From assembly GCF_958295425.1 (NCBI RefSeq), contig NC_081140.1:13105433-13169432 (forward strand): a stretch of DNA of 64,000 nucleotides. Direction: 5' to 3'. Each line of letters starts with the position of its first letter. Within the stretch, counting starts at the first letter, position 1. This document shows positions 43,676-56,600 of this stretch, piece by piece. The position numbers were made by a program, and so were the translations under genes. The stretch comes from Solea solea (taxonomy: Eukaryota > Chordata > Actinopteri > Pleuronectiformes > Soleidae). The notes beneath the pieces are model-generated. The model did no database searches and had not been told where the DNA came from. It saw only the letters and a list, made by a program, of their open reading frames with translations.

Positions 43676-45255
43676 AGCACAGACGAAGAGGAACAAGTCA
43701 GACAGACATTATGTGGTGGACTGGAGTAGCAACGAGCTTCTGGCTTTCATGAGGGTCAGAACTTGCTCCCAATTATAACAGTGAATTCACTGGTACTCTG
43801 TGCCGTAGTCTAGCCAGGGCCTTAATTCCTCTCTGAAAACCATCCTGGCACATCAATTCAAAACACAGGTAATGAAGTCAAAAGTCTGGCCACCATCAGC
43901 ATTATGCAACCGTGCCCATTATATCGGCAAAACTCTTCCTGGACCAGAAGTCTCTCTTCCTCAGACTCTATTTAATGATGTTAAACTCTTCATGTACTTA
44001 AACTGTTCCTGAAAACCTTCACAGGACATTTGTGTTTCCAGTCCAACTTCATCCAAATTTTTTGACTCCATGCGCACATCGGATCCAGACACAACACTCT
44101 CCTCCTCTATGTTATTTGTACTGCACGCTTGCCTTCACATTCCCACACTCACTGCATTGCAACACACACACACACACACACACATCCTTGGCCCGGAGCA
44201 CTTGGTGGACAGCCACCGCTGATGAGCATGGCAGTCAGGTACGAATGCAGAGCAGAAATCCAAACATCCAGCTTCAGCAAATCCACAAGCACAAACTTCC
44301 CATAAGCCCCCTGACACACAGGAACACCCAGCAGAGGGAACAGAGTTCCCCCCTAAATCTGTTTGCCGAGCAAAACAGGGCAACCAAAAAAATCCAATTA
44401 GAGAAGCTGGGTCCAGACAGGAAACCAACCCAGAACAATACATCCCCTCCTCCATCTCAACTGTATCAAGTCCTGACTCCCCCCAGCTGTCATTTTGAAC
44501 ATGACCTCTCCTCCAGGGTTTAAAATCCCATCATGCCTCTCTCTGTCAAACAGTGGGAACCCAGTTTGACTCACATGTCCTGGTGTTTCCAGCACTGTCG
44601 TATTATGGGTGAAGAAAATCTCTCTTACTATAACGGGATTGCAGAGTTGGTATCTCAGTACTGCAGCTGGTTTCCGCCTTGCTTCCTGCTGGATTGATGG
44701 GAACCAATGAGACTGAGCTTCGTGCTTCAGTTTGTGGCGTGAACTCCCAACAAGTCAGTTACTTAACGCTCCTGCAGCTGACAAACATACAACAATCGTT
44801 CTCAGCAACATGACACACGTTGCTCAAGTGGGAATTTAACATACAGTGAGTTTTCTACTGTATGTTCATTCATTTTATTCTCTCATCTTTAAGAAAAAGC
44901 ATCTTGTTGCAAATCAGTGAAACAAGCTGGAGGGTTTTTTTGGGGGGGCGGGGTGCTTTCCTCTAGAAATCTATTAAAAAGGGTAAAAAAAAAAAACATG
45001 TATTTATTAATATTTTTATTATATCTGTGAGAAACACACCTATTTCTTTGAAGTGCTCCATAGAAATTCTGTAAGTGTAAATTCTGTAATTAGTAATATA
45101 AATATTAGGTAGCCTTTTGTTTATTACCTCACACGTTGCTTTACAGGTTGATTTCATCGAAGAGCATCTGTCTCACAGGCCGACACGTCCATGGAAACTA
45201 TAAATCGACTCTAGCGAATGAGAAGTTATAGCACTACTCTGAATATTCTAATAAA
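43676..45255 (+). terminator. phox2a: PHOX2A 3' UTR with candidate poly(A) signal
   Basis: The first clear plus-strand AATAAA after the stop is at 45250-45255, giving a 3' UTR of about 1.6 kb. A short CA tract lies at 44163-44183. ORFs here lack family signatures and are treated as untranslated. Confidence 0.55.
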
Positions 45256-46508
45256 AACTACATTACTGAATCACTACCCCTTCGATGATGTCGTTTCTTG
45301 TGTGCGAGTGTTGTGTATAAAACAGTTTTCATAGACTTTTGAGGAACTTGCTTCTGAAAATGTGCTTCTATTAACATATAAATTACGAATTGTACCGTAC
45401 ACACACACACACACACACACACACGCTCTCTTTCCCTCTGAGGCAGATCTACAGCTCACAGGTCGCATCACTTTCATCTGTACATCTTTCCCTGTAGACA
45501 ACAAAAACAAGAAGATTTGCATTTTTATAAAATAAGGAAAGATATTAGATTTTAATTGAAAAACAAAACAAAACAAAAACAAAATGACATGGGAGAACAA
45601 ACTGCATTAAGTTAACACACCAAAAACAGGAGACTATATGAAGGAACAAGAGTTCGACATGGAAAATAAAAACAGCCACATGTTTTTCCACTCATGCACA
45701 CAAATACAAACATACTCTCTCACTCTCTCACAAACACACACTTCACTGAGAACACTAAAAGTCTGGTTGTTTGGCTGTTAAAAAGATTACAATACACAAC
45801 ACGTAACAGGCAAACAACCGAGTCTAAGAGACGAACATAGTTCAAGAGCGTGTGTGAATGAAACTGCTATTTATCCCAAAAACAATGTATTTTGGGACAA
45901 AAATGAATGGTTTAATGGAGTCAAAAGCAATTGGTGTGATTCACCTCGTTAGAGAAAGGTAAGGTATTTTTAAAACATTAATGAACTTTACAGTTTGACA
46001 GAAAGGCAGAGGAGGAGCGAGGACTTAAATTAAGAACAAATGAAGGCAGACTGAACAACACTGAAAAAAAACAAAAACTGAGAAGAGCTACTTGGTTGTG
46101 TCTTTTCCTACTGTGTCCAGTCAGCGTCTGCTGAGAAGGTTTAGTAGCACCACCTGCTGGCCAATCAGAGAACATGAGCGTCCTGTTTTTCTGTCTCTAA
46201 TGTATTACAGGCAGTGACTTCTTGTCCTTGTCCTTCTTCTTTTTCTTCCCTGCATACAAAACACATCATGTAACTAGGTCAGAAAAATGTCTACAAAATC
46301 CAACAGGAAAAAAAAAAGGTTCCTCACAGACACGATGGCTAAGGAAATCTTTAGTAAAATAAAAAGAGTTAATAATTTACTTGGCGATGTCAGTGTCAGC
46401 TTAAATCCAAGAACACTGTTCAAATGAGTTTGAAATTATAGGAGTAAGAGATGGGACAGTGTGTCACAAGTATATTGAGATTTAATGTCCTGAATGACAT
46501 CTTTTTTT
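45256..46508. other. Convergent PHOX2A-INPPL1 intergenic gap
   Basis: About 1.25 kb between the two predicted poly(A) sites. It has a CA tract at 45401-45424 and a minus-strand lysine-rich ORF with an acceptor-like start at 46260-46195. No other gene signal was seen. Confidence 0.5.
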
Positions 46509-47634
46509 TTTATTTTTCTTAGTATCTCATTTTGTTGAAGCGTCTTTTACCTCCAGTAAAGAAGTAATGTTATTGCCTTAACTACGACTGTCTGGCCTGA
46601 CCAAACAAATTAACTTCGACTTATAACCGACATGCCACAGACAGACTGCAACAGAATAAAAACTGAAATGTCAATGTTGAGTGGGTGAAAATCACTTAAG
46701 TGTGGTGAAATATGTGCTTGAAGCTCCAGCAGGACTGGTTTGGTTGCTTTGCTTTATATATTCCCTTTATCATAAGAAAAACCTTAAACACACACACAGC
46801 TAAACAGAGATAATAAAAGCCACTGTTTGAGTCATAGCGGACCAAATTTCACCACAATAGTAGAAAATCATCTCCTCTCCTGTCACAACTTCCTGTTCAC
46901 CTCCATCACACAGCTGTGGGTTGACATTTCTCTTGAGTGCTCTCTAACAACTCCCACATAGTTTCCCAAACGTGAGAGGGGAAAAAACAACAACCTGAGA
47001 CTCTGAGAAAAACACAGTATTGATAAAAGAGTCTGAATTAAGGGCAGCGATTTGAAAAAAAAGCTCTGGTTTCTTGTAAAAAAACAACAACCCTGGTTTA
47101 ATTATGCTTTTAACTAAAAAGGGGGACATTTCTCAATTCCCAGAACATCACTCCTCAGTTTAAGATTTCTCTAGACCAAAAAAAAAGAAAAAAAGAAGAA
47201 GCTTTCAGTTGAGCCTGAAGGTATAGGTCAGAACTGATGGTGCAACATGTGAGGAGCATCTTCAGTTCTGTCTGACTTGAACAATAACATTATCTCATCC
47301 TACTTCTCCTCACTAGTTGTACAGCGTACAGAGGGTTGGGTAGTGATGCATTAAGGACTGAAATGATTCTCATTAAATAAGGCCACGTCCGCGACAACGA
47401 CGACAACACACATACAGTACGAGTGAAAAAAAAAGAAAAAAGGACGGTGCTTTAAACAAGTGTTTGTTTGTTTTTTTAAGTAGAAACTGAGTGCAATTTC
47501 TCTCAGAAGGCACAGTCTGGCTTAAATTGGCACATTCCCGCTCAGGTCAGTTCAGCTCAGCTGAGATTTGGCCTTTCGGGACCTGGTGCAGCACCAGGCC
47601 GGTTTGGACCAGTCACAGAACAGTTCGATAAAGT
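46509..47634 (-). terminator. inppl1: INPPL1 3' UTR with candidate poly(A) signal
   Basis: Minus-strand AATAAA at 46514-46509 is the first canonical signal after the stop, giving about 1.1 kb of 3' UTR. A second one near 45008-45003 would overlap the antisense end of PHOX2A. Confidence 0.5.
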
Positions 47635-47731
47635 TTATGTCTGCTGCTGCTGTCGAAGACTCTCCAGCAGGATTTGTTTGTGGGCGGGGTCGTACACTCC
47701 CGCCTCCTCTAGATCCTCCTCTGTGATGTCA
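47635..47731 (-). CDS. inppl1: INPPL1 terminal coding exon (SAM domain end)
   Basis: Acceptor TTCCAG. It encodes [20 protein letters not shown] and the tail [11 protein letters not shown], with TAA at 47637-47635. The SAM domain pairs with other SAM proteins such as EPHA2 and ARAP3 in mammals. Confidence 0.96.
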
Positions 47732-50573
47732 CTGGAAAAACAAAACAAGATGTAAATAAAAACAACAGAAAAGTGACGGTTTTCATATCACAAACACTGA
47801 TTGGAATAACTGATATTTGCGTGGATTGATTATATTCAAGTTACATTAATAACAACACATGAGTTGGAGACTGTGCTGTAACTAGGTAACCTTTACACTG
47901 AACTCTTATTTTTAACACTCCAATCTTTGCACTGGGGCATTTACTGTGTGTCTGCATATCTGTGTGTACCTGAGGAATTCCAGGTCATCCCAGCCATTGT
48001 GTAGAAGCCCCTGCTCATACTGCTCCAGTCCCAATCTCTGCAGCCACTCTCCCACTGATGACTCGCCTACGGACAAAGACGAACTACTGCTGGCCCAAAG
48101 TCCCTGGACAGAGGAAATGTCACAACGGGATCAACAAAAAATACAGGTAATTACAGCTTCCAAACTAGGTATACCAAAAAAGTCAGATTAATAATACAAC
48201 CACATTTTAGACTTCGTCTTTATTCACAACAAGAGGGAAACTCAAATATCCAGTTCCTCGGTTCATCAGTCAAATGACCATATGAAGAGTTGAGGCTAGT
48301 TCTGTCAGTTGTGTCAGGAATCTATTTAAACCTAAACATGCTATTAAACAATAGAAATTAAACTGAAATATGTTTACGATACATTAGAATTAAATCGCCC
48401 ATAATTCAAATGATTTACTATTCATTTTTAATGACCTCTCATGGACCACCTGCCGTACCCTAAAGGCCCACTAGGGGGCCATAGCCCACACTTTAAAAAG
48501 CAGTGGTGTTAAGTGTACAGGCAAACAGGATGAGTCACCCACCTCCTCAGGCATGTCCTCTGCGATGATCTCTGTGATGGGATTTCTGGGTGGGAATGTG
48601 CGGCAGGCGTCCAGACCCAAACCCAAACCCATCGGTTGCACCCTGAGAGGAGGTGGTGCTGAGGGAGCGCGTGGAGGCGGCCCAGTAAACTCACTCTCAC
48701 TCAATGTCTTTGCCATCTGGAGCACAGAGCATGACTGGTCATCCAGCAACCCTGCTCCGATTCCCCCACCGCCCCCTCCTCCTCCTCCTCCTCCTCCTCC
48801 TCCTCCTCCAACACCTCTTCTAAAACCCTCCCCAAGTCCTAGAGGGGCGCCAGGACTGGCTGCTGGGATCCTGACCTCGGCTAAGTCTGGGTAAAGAGGG
48901 CGCGGTTTGGGGAAGGGAGCCTCTGTGACCATCTCCATGGCTCCTTTGGGAAGAGGAGGAGGGGGGAAATCAGGTGGAGGTCGATTGAGTGTGTTCCCAA
49001 CTGTTCCTCCAACACCTCCACCCTGTGCTCCCACCACACAAGTGCCTCCATCGTCCTCTGAAGAGCCTTCCTCGCTAATGGCACGGACTGGATGTCCCGA
49101 CATGAGTCGAGAGCGAGGGTGAGATGGTCCCGGGGGGGCGACACAGGAGGGTTTGGTTCGAGTTCCAGCTGAAGGAATGGGGACTTTAGCTGCCTGGGGG
49201 TTTGTGGACGTGGGAGACGGGAGAAGCTCAGGTGAGAGTGCAGCTGCAGACTGGTTGGGAACTCCTTCCAGGATGTAGTAGGCCGGATTATTGTAGCTGT
49301 TCTTGCTGATGGACGAATCACCGTCTGATCCTTCTTGCTTAGGTCTTTGCAACACAGGAAACAGCAGAAGTCAACTGTTGATCTTTCCACATTAAACAAG
49401 TCTGAAGGTGGGTTTGTTAGTCTGTGTGTGTGTGAAGTATGTAAATATGCCTGTACCTTGCAGCAGTTTCCTCCTTGCCGATCCTCTCTCCCTCCTCACT
49501 GACCTTACCCAGCTCTCCCAACTGTTTGCGAACCACAGATGGCCTGCATGTTGGACACAACAGAAAATGAAGAAGAAAAATACTTGATCATAAGAAAACA
49601 AGGGTCAAAACAAAAGTAAACAATCAATAAACATAGAAATTGCAAGGAAGGAGTTCATACACAGTTTGCAGTTTAATATAGAAGTACAATGCGGTCATTA
49701 AAAGAGCAGTGTACTGACTTGACATATTCATGTCCCACTCTGGTTACCACAGTGGATTTCCCTTTGGGTCCACCCTTGTCCAAGTCATCCTTGTCCACAC
49801 TTATCCACTCTGAAATGTGACAATAATGATGGAAATAAATAAATGAGGAAGCAAGCAAATTAAACAACTGATATCTGCAAATCATTGGCAATGAAAGGCA
49901 TTTCATTCGAGGTAACGTCTTCGCTGGATTGAGCCATTTTCAGACATGAACTCCAGGTAATCTACATAGGTTTTGGTCCGGACAATTCTCCTGAACTTCA
50001 CATATACATATGACAAATGTAACGGAAAATTGTGTGTGTGTGTGTGTGAAGCATTCACACACACACACACAATCACACACTCACTGGAGAATGATGTAAT
50101 CTCCAGTGCAGGCAAGGGAGTGGCACCTGGATTAAGCACGCAAGAAGCAGGACACTTGCACATTCACTACCTGTGGATTTTCTGGAGTTGTTCCTGCTAA
50201 TATTTTTAATATTTTTAAGAGCTTACTTGGCCATTAAACCAAGGATTATTCCCAGAAGCTGGCAAGAGAATCTCCAGAGCAACTTTTGCAGACATTTGCA
50301 TTTCAAATACAATCTCCACAGTTGAGTGCATCTGAGAGCAGCTTTAGTTACTCTTCATTTCTCCTAAATCAGATGAGGATAGTATGTCAAAAAAAATGCA
50401 GTGCGTTACCGTAAAGTCTCTCCCTGGTTCCCATCCTTTCTGAGGGGACTCTGACCCTCATGGACCCCCTGATATTTCCCGTTTCCTCACCACGGTGGGA
50501 CAAGTAAGTGTGGAACTGCTGAGCTGTGCTGCCAATCATTGACTTCAGAGCCAACACACACTCTCCTAACAGG

Positions 50574-50605
<32 letters not shown>

Positions 50606-53600
50606 GGTGGTTGTCAGCAAAGACTTTAAATAAAGACACAGCCACATAACAAACATTCTCTTTGTACCATATGATTCGTATCCGTCCACCGATTTCACTG
50701 TTAGCAGCAGATGTTGGTCCTGAAGGTACTCGATCTCTGACAGAAGAGGCTTGAGTGTTGTTAGCTGCTTGTTGGACCAGCCCACGCGCAAAAAGTTCAC
50801 GTTGTCACTGCTCTGACTGTCGTTCTCGTAGCTCTTCTTAAACTCTACATCAGGGAAAGAGAGACAGAGAGAGAGAGAGAAGGGGGGGATGCAGAATGGG
50901 GGAACAGGGACAAAGGGTAAGAAGGTGGACAGGAGAGAAGGAAGACGAGGAGGGAGATGTTTCCATTGCATTTCATTCAAAGAGTACACATGCTGGACAG
51001 GAAGGTGGGGAGGCAGTACAGGTTCAAACGGATTCTGGTTGGTTTAAAGGAATACTGACTGCCTGAGATGGAGAGGGAGGGTGGAGGATGTACGAATAAG
51101 AAACAGATATCATTTTTATTATATCCTTCTCAACTGTCCTCAAGAGGACAGGGCTATGATGTGATTCAACGAAGATACTTTTATTATGGAATAAATCCCT
51201 TCAAAAAGTGATTCATCATTAAGTCTCACAAGATCGCAACTGAAAAAAAAAATGGACCCATAAAGTACTTCTAGCGTTCTAGTCTTGTTGTTTCATCGTG
51301 ACATCCCCAGTGCAGACATGTTCACCTCACCTTCCAGACATGTGGAGTAGAATTCGATGAAGAACTTGGTTCTACTCGCCGTCTTCACTATGGCCTCGAT
51401 GCTCTCAAACTCAATGTAGGCCTGCTCTGACGACTTTGGCAGACCTAGGCAGAAACAAGTGGACAGGAAGAAGGTGGGTGTGGAATGGAAAGACAAAGAG
51501 AAATATCTGAGTAGGTGGTGCAGAATATAGTTTACTTGTAATGTGTGAAATTTCACCGAAGAAAAACACAGGAGGGAAATAGAAATGTAACGAAATTATA
51601 GTGTCCAGTAGTCCTGGTCTCTTTTATGAGGAACTGGTTATGTTTGGGACTAATATTTGAATTGTGGTTAAGGTTCCCTGGTTATGGTTAAGGTTAGTGA
51701 TAACGCTTTGTTTAGGCGGTCCAAATGAATGGAAGTCAATGCATTGTCCTAAGAAGAAAAGCTGTGCAAAACTGTCTGTGTGTGTGCAAGAGTGACAGGG
51801 AGAGAGAGAGGAAGTAAATCTGTGAAGCTCTACCACTCATCTATTTTTAGATGGAACTTTAACAAAGAAATATTGAGGTTGTGGTGACATATAAATTAAA
51901 GATTGACGGTTGTTCTTATTGGAGCTGTGAAAGTAACGTCCTAGTACATTGTGAAGAATTCCACTTTGTACACTTGTACCTTTCTTGGAGACAAACTGGG
52001 AGGTCACTCCCACCTCAAACGTAGCAAAGATCGGCGAGTGATCACTGGTCACGATATCGTCTGTACAGCCTGAAGAACAAAAAGAGCATGTCCTCAAAAG
52101 TCTTATTGCTGATTGCAGTCACATTAAACAGCCCTACACACCATAATATGGAGGTTTATACAACTGTAAAAAGAGTCCCACCATAGGAGTTGCAGACAAC
52201 ATGTGTCTCTGGGTATGATTTCCACAGGATCCTGTCACACCAAGACGGAACATTTGTCCTCATCTGGGGACACAAGCAAAAGATGTTGATATGACTTAAA
52301 AAAAAAAAAAAGAAGAAGAAGAAGAGGAAATTAAGTTGAGTATTTGCTGTAATAAATGGGACAAAGAGTATCCATGATAGTGTTTACATTAACGTACCCC
52401 TGTGGCCTTCTGCTTCTGCCAAACATATGTGTCCCTTGAGCCACGTTCATAGCGGTAGGTGGGCGGGAATGAGATCTCCTCCTCCGCTGCAAACAAGACG
52501 ACACACATTCTTTTGTTAGACGGGTCAATGCGGTCTGTTTTTTATAGATTTTTCTTTCCACATATATGTTATATATGTTCTTATTCACAATGACAGGAAG
52601 TAACTAGTACTGTATCGGGTGTACCAACCAAAGCGTAGAAAGACTTTGTTCTTCTCCCTCTCCAGGTTGAGCTGGTCCACTTTCAGCAAAGGGTCAAACT
52701 CCTTCCTGTTGATGTAGTTTAAGATCTCCTGCGAGCACATAACCAAAATGAAAAGGTAGCAAATTTAAACAAATCGACTCACACGTCTCATCGTCTATTT
52801 ATGTGTGTCTGTGAGCGACATCTCGTCCCCCACCTGTATGTCCATATCCAGCCTATAGTTGAGGTCTCCCAGCCAGAATAGGTGTGTGAAGCGCAGTGAG
52901 ATGTCAAAGGAGCTTAGCTGTTTGTCTCCAAGAGACAGGAGCCGCAGGATATCAAGGTAGTTCTGGTTTCTCCTGCAGGAGTCACAGAGCACAAGTGTGA
53001 GTGTGATATGTTTTCTAATACACCGTACCATGAACCAAAAGCAAAAAACGGTCAAATCTTTTGCCAATGCAGTGGTTCAAAGGCAAACTGTTTTGGATGC
53101 TGGAATTATTAGATGTCCTCACAAACATGAGCAATACAAAAAAAAGTGGAAAGTACCTGGCAATCTTCTCATTCCCTGACGTCAAGTGACAGTTCACAAA
53201 ACCGAAAGATGTCCCATTGAACATGAAGGACACGCCTACGGCTCCTTTGTTACCTATGAAACAAAACAAAACAAATGTAAAAGTGTATTATAATGAAGAA
53301 CAGAAAAGTGGCAAGCATTAGTGTGTGAACATAGTATTTTTCTCCTGTTGATTTAAATAAATGACTAAATTAAAATCACATAAAAATGACAGGCTACTAA
53401 GAATATATAATACAAAAGTTTATTTCTTTACACAAATATTTTATTATTCATATTTAGTCATATTTTTCATTTATTTTATTTCATCAAAAGAAGCAGTAAG
53501 AAACTGTCCCTTTCTTTTGTTTTAAATGAAGGTAAGGATGAGCACAGTAGTTACCCAGTGTGTTGGCGATGCCTGTTTTGACGCTGGACATTACCACGTG

Positions 53601-56600
53601 GCTAATTCGATTTTCATGTTCAGGTTTCACCAACACAGCGATCTTAATGTTCCACAGAGTCTGCACTGCGATCTAGAAACAAAAACATCGACAATGAACA
53701 ATCGATGGAAGGGATTTGGACGCTCATGCTCTACTTTTACAGCCAAGCCGTCCTATGTAGCCTTGACAAACACACGTTTCTTCATACCAACTGCATGATT
53801 AGGATTTGTCGAAAAAAAAAGGGCTGAGAGAACACAAATAACATTTTACAAAATCTTTGTTTACTTTGTCTGCTTTCCTCACCGGTTTATAATCCAGCTC
53901 TGTCTGCTCCTTCAACATTCCGCGTAGTGACTCCACCCACTCCCGATCACACACCGAGTTCTCTTGAGTTCCAAACACATAAAGGTCATGAGGGATGGTG
54001 ACCGTCATCTCGTCCGGAGTCTTTCCGAGGCCGCGGCACAACACCCATGAGGACACAGACTTGGGATGAGGCACTGAGCCTACAAAAAAAGAGTGATTTT
54101 AGTAGTTATTTTCTGGCATAAAAAGATGCTGTACAGTAAGATAAGTCTGTAGGACCTGCTGTAAACCGATGTTAGCGTGTATGTCTTACCCATATTCCAG
54201 GAGCCTATGAAGATGGAAATCATGTCTGGCTCATCCTGGTTGGAATGTTTGTTCTTCATTAGCTGCAGCAGCTGGCAAAATGCCTCCCGCTTCTAAAACA
54301 CACAGAGACACACACAATGTTTATTTTTTGGCTTTAAAAGGCATGATATTTGAATGCCATGTGGAGGAAAGCATTCATGTTCAACTTAATACACTGCCCT
54401 TGTCCTGAGACGCAGCACCCTGGATACATACAGATTAATATTCTATTTTATTTGATTCAAAACACTTTGAATGCATCTTAGTATGCAAATGTGTGTGAAT
54501 CCCTTAAACTGAAAGAGTCTAGTCCTAACGAGGCTGAACCTCTTTTTTGAGGATCTTTTGGGCTAAGATTGGAATTGTGATTAGGTTAAGGTTACTTGTG
54601 GATAATGCTTTTATTTTTACCTGTCCAAATGAATGGATGTCAAAGCAGCATCCTAAGAAGAATAGCTGCGCAAACCTGCATGTGTGAGTGTGTGTGTGTG
54701 TGTGTGTTGTGCAGACCTTGGCACTGGCAAAGATGAAGTCTTTCCTCTGGCTCTTGTCCTTCTCCTTCTCAAAAACAATGCCCAGTTTATTCTGCACCCG
54801 CTGAGACTTGATCAGCTGACGTACTGGAAGAGACAGAGACGATCAGAAGACAGTGAATAAGAGAGGGGTAGTTCAAGATAAATGAGGCATGAGGGCGGTG
54901 AAACGTCAAGAAATAAACTGTAAGATTTAAGTTAAGTTAATTAATGGGAACAAAAACAAAGTAGGAGTCATAGATTTCCTCAACTGTGACTCACACAGAC
55001 GCCTGCATTACATAAGACTTAGGTCCATAGTAAATACATTTAATCTCCGTTTCTTGAGTCTAGAGACTTTACGATCATTTTCATGGTGATGATGCAGTGA
55101 AACATTGCTCAAGGTTTCTTGCAGTGTGTAGCAGAGGTGAGCCACTTCACCTAAAACCATTTCTGCTAAATAAATAGGGTAAAAACACACACGCACACAA
55201 AAAAACGGTCCTTCCGATTAATTCCAGTCAGCCTGAAAGCTGAAATAGACAACTTTTTGGCTTAAACTTGTCCTTATGATGTTAAAAAATGATTATTAAC
55301 AACAGTGGCAATAGAAAAATTAAACTGTATCCAAGTATACTGGTCCCTATAAGCTTTGCTTTCACTATTTTATTCTTTTGGATACCGGGACACAGGTCAT
55401 GCATAAAACTAGGACGTTTTTCCTGTTTGATTTTAATGTTACTCTCTTTACTATGTCTGAGGGAAAGAAATCAACTGTAATTTTATGAATGTGGCACGTG
55501 TTCACACGGTTATCTCCTAACCTACGTTATCATGAGAGGAGATACGTTACTTTTTGGTTGTCAAACAAACATCTGCTCACTGATTTTGTGAGGGAAGCAC
55601 TGTGTATTCACCTCACAGTTCAGAAAACACTGTTTTTGTGGATGATTCTCACTTTTGTCATGAGTGAAGGTGGTCCAGTCCTCTTGGCTGTCCTTCACCT
55701 TCTTCATCACGACCAGTCGTCCTCCCTCTACGTCCACAGACAGAGTATATTTCTGACTCTTTCCTATCTTTGTCAGTTCTGCCAGGTAAACATCCATCTT
55801 CACCTGTAACGGACCAGACATGAAGGATTACACGCACGCCAAACACACACGATGCCTCGTGCAGTTTGTGACCACAGAGGTCATTTTGCCAGATTAAATT
55901 TCTCATAAACAACAGAAACGACAGTTACATGAGAGCTGGAATTCTGATACTCATACAATGTCTCGATGTTTATTTTGGTTGCAGATTTAGAAGGCTGTTA
56001 CAAAGTTTTTGTAATTAAGGTTTCGTTATTACATCTCTGAAATTATTACATTTGCACTTCCAACAAAAGACACAGAAAATCGTTTCTCGAGAAGGGGGAA
56101 AGTCACTTGGTCTCACTCATCTTTGAAGGGCCTGCAAGTGGGTGAACCAGACGTCACCTCTGTTCCTATGAAACAGGAAACTGCTGAGAGGCGACTACCT
56201 CAGAGAATTCAGACTTGACAGCCAACCTGTGTTTCTGATCATTCATCTCTTCTTCCTCCTCTGTGTCACCTGCCTCCCAATGTGAATGTGCACCCATTGA
56301 CATTTATCTCTCTGCTGTTTCCCCCATAAATCCCCAGTGAATATCCCGTAAACTTTAAGTTACGCTCACTCAATTGTGCACACTTTATAAGTAGGAATGA
56401 GTCACGAAAAGTGATTAATACCATTAAATATGGCATCGTCACTGATGATGCTACAGGAAGAGCATTACAAACGTTCCTTTCTTCTCACATCATGTTACTT
56501 GACTTCACGGCCAATCCTCCTCATGCAATTTCATTTCAGTTCATTCTCCATTAAAACAACGACAAAACTAATCTTAATTTAGCACACCATTTCTTTCATT

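Noticed and set aside
44032..44523. A 163-codon ORF downstream of PHOX2A.
   Set aside because: It runs through the predicted 3' UTR and a CA repeat; no domain and no conserved features.
48553..48894. A 113-codon plus-strand proline-rich ORF.
   Set aside because: Antisense shadow of the INPPL1 glycine repeat.
48881..49399. A 172-codon minus-strand ORF overlapping INPPL1 exon 24.
   Set aside because: It is an out-of-frame shadow; the real frame carries NPAYY and the SAM continuation.
51624..51836. Minus-strand ORF resembling another at 54525-54797 (QLFFLG...HSFG).
   Set aside because: The similarity comes from two copies of the same non-coding repeat, not from a protein family.
55008..55196. 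Minus-strand ORF between INPPL1 exons 8 and 9.
   Set aside because: Exons 8 and 9 join directly in phase; the ORF has no splice-compatible frame or SHIP2 similarity.
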